Shown here one piece after another: positions 1 to 4,148 of a DNA stretch of 5,148 nt. The first letter of the stretch is position 1, and every line of letters begins with the position of its first letter. Source of the stretch: RH-AL1 sp964243435 (GTDB taxonomy: Bacteria; Pseudomonadota; Alphaproteobacteria; Rhizobiales; Beijerinckiaceae); NCBI GenBank assembly GCA_964243435.1, contig CAXTFM010000207.1, positions 1 through 5,148 of the forward strand. Reading direction: 5' to 3'. The notes under the pieces are model-generated. The model saw only the letters and a program-made list of their open reading frames with translations, ran no database searches and had not been told where the DNA came from. The translations under genes and the position numbers were made by a program.

Positions 1-1536
1 GCCCTCGGCAGCGCCGCCTCCGCCGCGGCGGACGGGTCCGTCGCGCTCGGCGCCGGCTCCGTCGCCGGGCGACTCGGGCTGCGCGGCTCGGACGAGGCCT
101 TCTCCGAAGCGTCCGTCGGCTCGACCGTCGGGGCACTCTCCGTCGGCGCCGCGGGTGCCGAGCGCCAGATCATCAACGTCGCGGGCGGCACGGCGGCGAC
201 CGACGCGGTCAACCTGCGCCAGCTCGGCACGGTCGGCGGCGACCTCGCGGCGTCGCTCGGCGGGGGCGCCGGCTTCGCGGCGACGACGGGCGCCTTCACC
301 GCGCCGAGCTACACCGTCGGCAACGCGTCCTATGCCACCGTCGCCGCCGCGCTCGCCGCCTCCGGCGCGCTCGGCGTCGCCTACACGCCGGGCACGGGCA
401 ACAACCCCCTGCCGAGCGTCGACCTGACCAAGGGCGGCACGCTGGCGCCGGCCGCGCTGACGGGCGTCGCCGCGGCGACGACAGCGACCGGCGCGGTGAC
501 GCTGTCGCAACTGCCGCTGCAATATTCGACGGTGGCGCTGCCCACGGTGGCGAACCCGGGCGTCGCCAGCAACGACGTGACGCTGGTCGGCGCCAACGCC
601 GCCGCCGCGGTGGGCCTGCACGGTCTCGCGGACGGCGTGGTCGCCGCCGGCTCGACCGACGCCGTCAACGGCGGCCAGCTTTACACGACGAACCAGGCGG
701 TCGTCGCGCTGCAAACCGGGCAAAGCGGCCTCGTGCGTCAGGACCCGGTCACCCGCACCGTCACGGTCGGCGGCACCACGGACGGCACGCTCCTTGATGT
801 CGCCAACGTCGCGGGGCAGGCCCGCACCCTGGCCGGCGTGGCGGCAGGGCAGGTCGCCGCCGGCAGCACCCAGGCCGTCAACGGCGGCCAGGTTTACGGC
901 CTCGCCGGCTCGGTCGCGGCCGACCTCGGCGGCGGCGCCGGCGTGGCGGCGGACGGCAGGGTGACGGCGCCGAGCTACACCGTGGGCGGCGCGCAGTTCA
1001 ACAGCGTCGGCGGCGCGATCACCGCGCTGAACGCATCCGGCGTGCGCTACGACCTCGATCCGGCGACCGGCCGCCCCACCAACGCCGTGACCCTCGCCGG
1101 GGGCGATCCCAACCAGCCCGTGGTCATCCACAACGTGGCGGCGGGCCAGGCGCGCAGCGATGCCGCCAACACCGGCCAGGTCGCCGACGCCCGCACCGCG
1201 GCCGAGGCCTACACCGACCAAAGGGTCGCCGCGCTCAACAGCGACCTCGGCAGCGTCAACTCGCGCCTGTCGAAGCTGCAGGGCGAGGTCGACCAGGTGC
1301 GCCGGGAAGCGCGCCAGGGCGCCGCGGTCGGCCTCGCCGCCGCCTCGCTGCGCTTCGACGACCGTCCCGGCAAGTTCAGCCTCGCCGCCGGCGGCGGCTA
1401 CTGGCGGGGCGAGGGCGCCGCGGCCTTCGGCGCCGGCTACACGCTCCCCAACGGCGACGTGCGCCTCAACGTGACCGCGGCGACGACCGGCACGGCGACC
1501 GGCGTCGCCGGCGGCGCCACCTTCACGCTGAACTGA
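1..1536 (+). CDS. Trimeric autotransporter adhesin (YadA-like), C-terminal part; 5' end outside window
   Basis: The frame is open from base 1 to the TGA at 1534-1536, giving 511 residues with no start visible. In order: a YadA-head-type repeat (DGSVALGAGSVA, about residues 11-22); a classic neck motif (residues 48-75, containing INVAGGTAATDAVNLRQL); a stalk module (79-146); two more neck motifs with AGSTxAVNGGQ (205-228 and 277-299); a second copy of the stalk module (303-368); a degenerate neck (374-396, HNVAAGQARSDAANTGQV); a coiled coil (about 401-439, SRLSKLQGEVDQVRREARQ); and a 72-residue C-terminal beta-barrel anchor (440-511). In this family three chains trimerise, the anchors form one 12-stranded outer-membrane barrel, and the stalk and head are exposed for adhesion. 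Family assignment is firm. The ligand cannot be read from this part. Oddity: the chain ends FTLN rather than in an aromatic residue. It overlaps the next gene by one base. Confidence 0.95.
   Translation, partial: ALGSAASAAADGSVALGAGSVAGRLGLRGSDEAFSEASVGSTVGALSVGAAGAERQIINVAGGTAATDAVNLRQLGTVGGDLAASLGGGAGFAATTGAFTAPSYTVGNASYATVAAALAASGALGVAYTPGTGNNPLPSVDLTKGGTLAPAALTGVAAATTATGAVTLSQLPLQYSTVALPTVANPGVASNDVTLVGANAAAAVGLHGLADGVVAAGSTDAVNGGQLYTTNQAVVALQTGQSGLVRQDPVTRTVTVGGTTDGTLLDVANVAGQARTLAGVAAGQVAAGSTQAVNGGQVYGLAGSVAADLGGGAGVAADGRVTAPSYTVGGAQFNSVGGAITALNASGVRYDLDPATGRPTNAVTLAGGDPNQPVVIHNVAAGQARSDAANTGQVADARTAAEAYTDQRVAALNSDLGSVNSRLSKLQGEVDQVRREARQGAAVGLAAASLRFDDRPGKFSLAAGGGYWRGEGAAAFGAGYTLPNGDVRLNVTAATTGTATGVAGGATFTLN
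235..438 (+). repeat. Adhesin stalk module, copy A
   Basis: This in-frame 68-residue module (residues 79-146) starts at LGGGAG-type glycines, passes through TAPSYTVG and ends in DLTKGG. Copy B at 907-1104 has the same order of landmarks: LGGGAG, TAPSYTVGG, a short alpha-like stretch, then VTLAGG. The core GCGCCGAGCTACACCGT is identical in both copies (301-317 and 967-983), 666 bp apart. Repeated stalk modules of this kind are usual in trimeric autotransporters and arise by internal duplication. Confidence 0.8.
907..1104 (+). repeat. Adhesin stalk module, copy B
   Basis: This is the second copy (residues 303-368) of the module at 235-438. It keeps LGGGAG, TAPSYTVG and the closing TLAGG, but has diverged elsewhere, for example FNSVGGAITALNASG against YATVAAALAASGALG. 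The divergence suggests an old duplication rather than a recent tandem expansion. Each copy lies between neck motifs, the layout expected of a modular stalk. Confidence 0.8.
1318..1533 (+). other. YadA-type C-terminal membrane anchor domain
   Basis: Residues 440-511 of the adhesin directly follow the coiled coil. Small residues alternate with hydrophobic ones in four probable beta strands: AAVGLAAASLRF, KFSLAAGGGYW, AAAFGAGYTL with VRLNVTAATTG, and VAGGATFTL. A length of about 70 residues matches the YadA anchor, where each of three subunits supplies four strands to the barrel. Confidence 0.88.
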
Positions 1537-2138
1537 TGCGGCGCCTGCTTGCCGCCGCGGCCGGGGCGCTTTTCGCCGTCGCCCCCGCGCACGCCGACAC
1601 GGAAGTGGCGGCGCTCCCGCTCATGCTGGCCGCGCCCCCCGTCCGCCTCGCGCCGGCGGCGCCGGCCTACCGCGTCCAGCCGCCGGAGCTGTTCGTGCCG
1701 CACGACGCCAAGCCCGGCGCGGTCAGCCGCACCATCCGGCCCTTCGGCGCCTGGACGTTGATCTGCGACGACGACCTCGGCGCGCGCCGGCGCGTGTGCA
1801 TCGCCTCGCAAACGGTGGTCGACGAGGCCGGGCGCCTCGCCTTCGGATGGTCGCTCGCCGGCAGCGGCGACGGGGTGCCCGTGCTGATCCTGCGCGCGCC
1901 CGCGCAGCAAGCGGCGCAGCAGGCGCTCCACCTTTCCTTCGCCGCCGCGCCGGACGAGGCGCGTGACGTCCTCCTCGACCATTGCAGCGCGACGCTGTGC
2001 GTCGGCTATCTCCCCGTCGACCCGGCGATCAACCGCGCGATCAGGGCCGGCGCGTCCGTCGTCGTCGCCGCCGGCACGACGGGACCCGTCACCACCACGC
2101 TCGCCGGCTTGTCCGCGGCGATCGGCTCCATTCGCTGA
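1536..2138 (+). CDS. Invasion-associated locus B (IalB) family periplasmic/envelope protein
   Basis: The product is 200 residues. Residues 1-20 are a Sec signal peptide (RR, a hydrophobic core of Ala/Leu/Phe, cleavage likely after AHA). A Pro/Ala-rich linker (about 25-66) follows, then an IalB-like core: FGAWTLICDDD (70-80), RRVCIASQTVVDEAG (86-99), LILRAP (117-122), DHCSATLCVGY (148-158) and a C-terminal VTTTLAGLSAAI. Four cysteines (77, 88, 150, 155) sit where the family has two conserved pairs, consistent with oxidised disulfides in the periplasm. IalB is known from Bartonella as an erythrocyte-invasion factor, but most relatives in environmental alphaproteobacteria have no tested role. 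The ATG overlaps the adhesin stop (TGATG), implying translational coupling. No separate Shine-Dalgarno of note precedes it. A role in adhesin export or stability is inference only. Confidence 0.85.
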   Translation: MRRLLAAAAGALFAVAPAHADTEVAALPLMLAAPPVRLAPAAPAYRVQPPELFVPHDAKPGAVSRTIRPFGAWTLICDDDLGARRRVCIASQTVVDEAGRLAFGWSLAGSGDGVPVLILRAPAQQAAQQALHLSFAAAPDEARDVLLDHCSATLCVGYLPVDPAINRAIRAGASVVVAAGTTGPVTTTLAGLSAAIGSIR

Positions 2139-2193
2139 TCGGGCCGCCGCGACGGCGCTGCCGCCGCCGGAAAGGGCGACGCGCAGGCCACGG

Positions 2194-2209
2194 CGCGGCT
2201 GGAGCCGCG
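2194..2209. terminator. Weak GC hairpin in convergent gap (possible terminator)
   Basis: The 93-bp gap between the IalB-family stop (2138) and the cbtA stop (2232) contains CGCGGC-TGGA-GCCGCG, a 6-bp perfect stem with a 4-base loop. It could stop transcripts arriving from both sides. It lacks a T-tract on either strand, so it is not a classical intrinsic terminator, and such stems are common by chance at this GC content. No gene was found in the gap. Confidence 0.25.
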
Positions 2210-2231
2210 GCCCGCGCGCACGACGGAGCGG

Positions 2232-3053
2232 TCAGCCGCGTGGACGCGTCGCGCCCGCCGCGACGGCCGGCGCGCGCCGCGACGGGGAGCCTGCCAGCAA
2301 GCGCTCGGCGAGCACCCCGAACAGCAGCCCGATCGTGGCCCACATGATCAGCTGCGCCCCGAGCGAGGCGACACGGAACTGCCAAAGGACCGTCGCCGGG
2401 AACTGCGCGGGCACCTCGTCGATGGCGGGGAAGGCGAGCGCGGCGACGACCACCGCCGCGCCGTAGAACGCGGCGGCGAGCAGGGCCGCGTTCCAGGGGC
2501 CGACGCGCTCCAGCAGCAGCCGGCGCAGCTTGCCCGCCGCGATCATCGCGACCAGCGATGCCGCGATCATGCTGAAGTACAGCGCCGTGCGAATGCCGAT
2601 CGTGTCCGGGTCGCCGATGGCGGGCGGGTTCGCCGGGTACTTGAGGGTGGGCACGAGGTAGATCGCCACGCATCCGGTGACGGCGAGCAGCGCCGCCGTG
2701 GCACGGGGGCCGGCGTCGCACATGCGCCCGAAGGCGAAGGCGAAGGCGAGCGCGAACAGTCCGCCGAAGGCGACGCTGTAGACGCCGACGCCGGTGAGCA
2801 GGCCGAGGCCGGCCTGCGTCGGGCGGCTGACGAGTTCGGGTTCGGCGGCAGGCACGCCCCCCACCAACGCCGCGCCGGCTCCCGCCGTCTCCTTGGCCGC
2901 CTGCTTAACCGCCTCCTTGGCTTGGTCGAGCTGCGTTTCAAAGGCGATGGCGCGATCGACCGCCGGTTCGCCGTAGACCTTCAGGAAGGCGAAGGACAGC
3001 AGCGCGGCGAGCACGCCGACCAGCATCCCGCGCAGGAGGAGGCGTCCGACCAT
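2232..3053 (-). CDS. cbtA: CbtA, predicted cobalt transporter membrane subunit
   Basis: The product is 273 residues starting MVGRLLLRGM. This ATG is chosen over one 51 bases upstream because GAGGAGGGG lies just before it and because the upstream ATG would overlap cbtB. Hydrophobic segments lie at about 8-27, 83-108, 117-135, 155-173, 188-209 and 226-250. A long polar Lys/Glu/Gln-rich loop (about 35-80) follows the first. The motif LKYPANPPAIGDPDTIGIR (137-155) is typical of the CbtA family. CbtA was defined by comparative genomics as a cobalt transporter found next to CbtB under cobalamin-riboswitch control; biochemical proof is limited. Five or six helices cannot be told apart by eye. The C-terminus is a short basic, Ala/Pro-rich tail. 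It forms an operon with cbtB, 13 bp apart. Confidence 0.92.
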   Translation of the reverse strand: MVGRLLLRGMLVGVLAALLSFAFLKVYGEPAVDRAIAFETQLDQAKEAVKQAAKETAGAGAALVGGVPAAEPELVSRPTQAGLGLLTGVGVYSVAFGGLFALAFAFAFGRMCDAGPRATAALLAVTGCVAIYLVPTLKYPANPPAIGDPDTIGIRTALYFSMIAASLVAMIAAGKLRRLLLERVGPWNAALLAAAFYGAAVVVAALAFPAIDEVPAQFPATVLWQFRVASLGAQLIMWATIGLLFGVLAERLLAGSPSRRAPAVAAGATRPRG

Positions 3054-3059
3054 GGCGGA

Positions 3060-3068
3060 CCCCTCCTC
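3060..3068 (-). promoter_or_regulatory. Strong ribosome binding site of cbtA, embedded in the cbtB stop
   Basis: Read on the minus strand, GAGGAGGGG lies six bases before the cbtA ATG at 3053. Its first bases are part of the cbtB stop (TGA followed by GGAGG). A terminating ribosome therefore sits on the next Shine-Dalgarno, which fits coupled synthesis. This decides the cbtA start. Confidence 0.75.
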
Positions 3069-3285
3069 AATGGCAGGGGAAGCCGAGGAGGTGGCGCCCG
3101 TCATGGACGAACTCGTGCACGTACATGCCCCTGATCAGCGCGGTGGCCCCCTCCTCGGCGCCGACGAAGTACAGTGCGAGCAGCAGAAAGGCGCCGAACA
3201 CGACCCAGGGCAGCACGTCGCGGAGCGGGAACGGTGCCGGTCGCGCCGATGCGGGCTTCGACGGGTCGAGGGTGAGCGTGGTCAT
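3067..3285 (-). CDS. cbtB: CbtB, small cobalt transporter subunit
   Basis: The product is 72 residues: a short Pro/Ser-rich cytoplasmic start, one membrane segment (about 24-43, DVLPWVVFGAFLLLALYFVG), then the family's C-terminal signature HEFVHDGRHLLGFPCH (57-72). The signature holds His57, His61, His65, Cys71 and His72, which probably bind metal. The length matches known CbtB proteins. The ATG at 3285 follows AGGAGA with six bases between. The frame stays open upstream to 3432, but that stretch is the riboswitch, so the longer reading is rejected. CbtB and CbtA are thought to act together in cobalt uptake that supplies cobalamin synthesis. Here cbtB is the first gene of the unit, directly downstream of the B12 sensor. 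Confidence 0.93.
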   Translation of the reverse strand: MTTLTLDPSKPASARPAPFPLRDVLPWVVFGAFLLLALYFVGAEEGATALIRGMYVHEFVHDGRHLLGFPCH

Positions 3286-3289
3286 CAAC

Positions 3290-3297
3290 GGTCTCCT
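3290..3297 (-). promoter_or_regulatory. Ribosome binding site of cbtB, likely riboswitch target
   Basis: On the minus strand AGGAGACC lies just before GTTG and the ATG. The AGGAG core is well placed for initiation. The sequence around it (CCAGGAGACC) also looks like the canonical B12-box core, although the better box for this aptamer lies at 3342-3350. GGTCACCT in the leader (complement of 3366-3373) could pair with AGGAGACC over seven of eight positions, a possible sequestering helix. Confidence 0.6.
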
Positions 3298-3324
3298 GGG
3301 ATGTCGCGTCCCGTTCGAAGTCTG

Positions 3325-3435
3325 CCCGGTCACGGGAGCGGGGTCTGGCTGGCGGCCCGGCACGGAGGTGACCGGGTCGTTTACAGTGGCGCGACCGCGT
3401 CGGACTTGCACCGACTTCCCGCCTCGTGACATGCA
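3325..3435 (-). ncRNA. Cobalamin (B12) riboswitch upstream of cbtB-cbtA
   Basis: The minus strand carries the conserved core: GGGAAGTCGGTGCAAGTCC (complement of 3402-3420), then GCGGTCGCGCCACTGTAA (complement of 3381-3398). CGGTCGCGCCACTGT is the usual P4-P6 core of alphaproteobacterial B12 elements. The paired arms GTCGG/CCGAC form P3. A short hairpin follows, CCCGGTCAC-CTCC-GTGCCGGG with one bulged base (3356-3376). Next comes a B12-box-like AGCCAGACC (complement of 3342-3350). GTCACG (complement of 3425-3430) and CGTGAC (complement of 3329-3334) can close the element as P1. Family knowledge says cobalamin binding lowers expression of downstream cobalt-uptake genes. The aptamer is compact, about 110 bases. 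The exact ends are uncertain; the core identification is firm. Confidence 0.93.
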
Positions 3436-3440
3436 GGGCG

Positions 3441-3469
3441 AGGTTAGGCGGGCGGCCCGATCCGGTCAA
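3441..3469 (-). promoter_or_regulatory. Predicted sigma70-type promoter of the riboswitch-cbtBA unit
   Basis: Read on the minus strand, TTGACC (complement of 3464-3469) matches five of six bases of the -35 consensus. It is followed by exactly 17 bases and then TAACCT (complement of 3441-3446), a partial -10. Transcription would begin near 3434, just ahead of the GTCACG strand proposed as P1, so promoter and aptamer fit end to end. The -10 is weak, so this is a prediction. Confidence 0.5.
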
Positions 3470-3607
3470 TGCCGCGTCGGCGCCGATCATGCCCCGTCGC
3501 CACGTTCCGCCGTTCCATGGACGCACGACCGGGACCGCTGCACGTCCCCGGCACATTGGCGGCCGCCCCGGCGGCGCGACCCTCACCCGGCACCGCGAGG
3601 CCAGCTC
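3470..3607. other. Divergent intergenic stretch without a recognised gene
   Basis: This stretch lies between the cbtBA promoter and the tautomerase start. It should hold the tautomerase promoter, but no convincing -35/-10 pair was seen on the plus strand. GAGG at 3597-3600 serves as a modest Shine-Dalgarno seven bases ahead of the ATG at 3608. Open frames crossing it on both strands lack any family signature. Confidence 0.5.
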
Positions 3608-4015
3608 ATGCCTTACCTCCAGCTCGACACGCCGTTCAACCATCCGGTCGAGGCCAAGCGGCGCCTCGCCAAGCGGCTCGGCGAGATCTACGCCGTGGTG
3701 ATGAACTCGAACATCAACCGCCTCACGGTCGCGATCCGCGAACTGGGCGAGGGCGGCGTGTGGCGCTGCGGCGAGGGCGAGCCGCGCCCCGCCGCCCTGC
3801 TCATGTGCGACATCAGGCGTGGGCGCACGGCGGAGCACAGGGCGGAGCTGGCGCGGCGGCTCGTCGACGCCTGCATCGAGATCCTCGGGTTGCGGGAGGA
3901 CAACCTCAACCTCGAATTCACCCAGCACGCCGGTGACGAGATGTACCACACGATGTATGGCGGCCTCAGCGACGACTGGAACCCCGAGGTCCCCGACGTC
4001 CTTGGCCGGGCCTGA
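3608..4015 (+). CDS. Tautomerase-superfamily protein (MIF/MSAD-size)
   Basis: The product is 135 residues starting MPYLQLDTPF. In this superfamily Met is removed and Pro2 becomes the catalytic N-terminal proline (Pro-1), so the MP start supports this ATG over upstream ones; GAGG precedes it. Two beta-alpha-beta units are visible. The first is about 2-47 (a strand, helix EAKRRLAKRLGEIYAVVM, then NRLTVAIREL). The second is about 62-106 (ALLMCDIRRG, helix RAELARRLVDACIEILG, then DNLNLEFTQ). That makes it a long tautomerase like MIF, MSAD or cis-CaaD rather than the 62-residue 4-oxalocrotonate type. The tail (107-135, HAGDEMYHTMYGGLSDDW) is specific to its subfamily. The product is probably a cytoplasmic trimer. 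The substrate is unknown: keto-enol tautomerase, hydratase/decarboxylase and dehalogenase activities all occur in the fold. It diverges from cbtBA, with no clear functional link. Confidence 0.82.
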   Translation: MPYLQLDTPFNHPVEAKRRLAKRLGEIYAVVMNSNINRLTVAIRELGEGGVWRCGEGEPRPAALLMCDIRRGRTAEHRAELARRLVDACIEILGLREDNLNLEFTQHAGDEMYHTMYGGLSDDWNPEVPDVLGRA

Positions 4016-4043
4016 CCGCATGCCGGCGGTGCGCGACGCTTCG

Positions 4044-4057
4044 CCGCCGCCGGGCGG
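4044..4057. terminator. Small GC hairpin after the tautomerase gene
   Basis: CCGCC-GCCG-GGCGG forms a 5-bp stem with a 4-base loop 29 bases past the tautomerase stop. No T-tract follows, so its action as a terminator is doubtful. Confidence 0.2.
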
Positions 4058-4074
4058 AACGTAACCGATGCGTC

Positions 4075-4092
4075 AAGCTTCACGTGCAGCTT
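4075..4092. promoter_or_regulatory. 18-bp imperfect palindrome, candidate operator or terminator
   Basis: AAGCTTCACGTGCAGCTT reads the same on both strands at 16 of 18 positions and is centred on CACGTG. It lies 57 bases ahead of the transporter GTG start, in an unusually AT-rich spot for this DNA, and is followed by TTGGTTTGTTG. It could be the operator of a dimeric regulator for the transporter gene. Alternatively it is a short-stem terminator (AAGCT/AGCTT plus a T-rich tail) for the tautomerase gene. No second copy was seen in the window. Confidence 0.35.
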
Positions 4093-4138
4093 TGGTTTGT
4101 TGATCCCACGCGGCATGCTTGGGCGATCGAACCGCAAC

Positions 4139-4142
4139 GAGG
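4139..4142 (+). promoter_or_regulatory. Ribosome binding site of the KimA-like transporter (decides a GTG start)
   Basis: GAGG within ACGAGGG lies six bases before GTG at 4149. The frame stays open upstream only to the stop at 4101-4103. The only other candidate in that stretch is TTG at 4119, which lacks such a site, so GTG is preferred. Confidence 0.6.
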
Positions 4143-4148
4143 GCCGCC

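Noticed and set aside
1..1536. Low-complexity GC repeats in the adhesin as a satellite or CRISPR-like array
   Set aside because: The repetition follows codon frame and protein modules, with no regular direct repeats separated by unique spacers.
1437..1982. 181-codon open frame on the minus strand
   Set aside because: It is antisense to the adhesin anchor and the IalB-family gene, both well supported, and its product is Arg/Gly-rich.
2089..2721. 210-codon open frame on the minus strand
   Set aside because: It overlaps cbtA in another frame and is Arg-rich with no domain; cbtA has the family motif and the ribosome site.
3286..3432. N-terminal extension of cbtB to an ATG at 3432
   Set aside because: The extension is the cobalamin aptamer itself. 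The ATG at 3285 has a good ribosome site and gives the usual CbtB length.
3101..4021. 306-codon open frame on the minus strand
   Set aside because: It runs opposite the tautomerase gene and through the riboswitch, overlaps cbtB in another frame, and has no recognisable domain.
4018..4118. Inverted pair GCATGCCG (4018-4025) and CGGCATGC (4111-4118)
   Set aside because: Eight bases separated by 85 is within chance for this composition, and the unit is itself partly palindromic.
4016..4148. Possible c-di-AMP (ydaO-type) riboswitch upstream of the KimA-like gene, as in Bacillus
   Set aside because: At 133 bases the gap has little room for that aptamer, and none of its conserved segments were seen.
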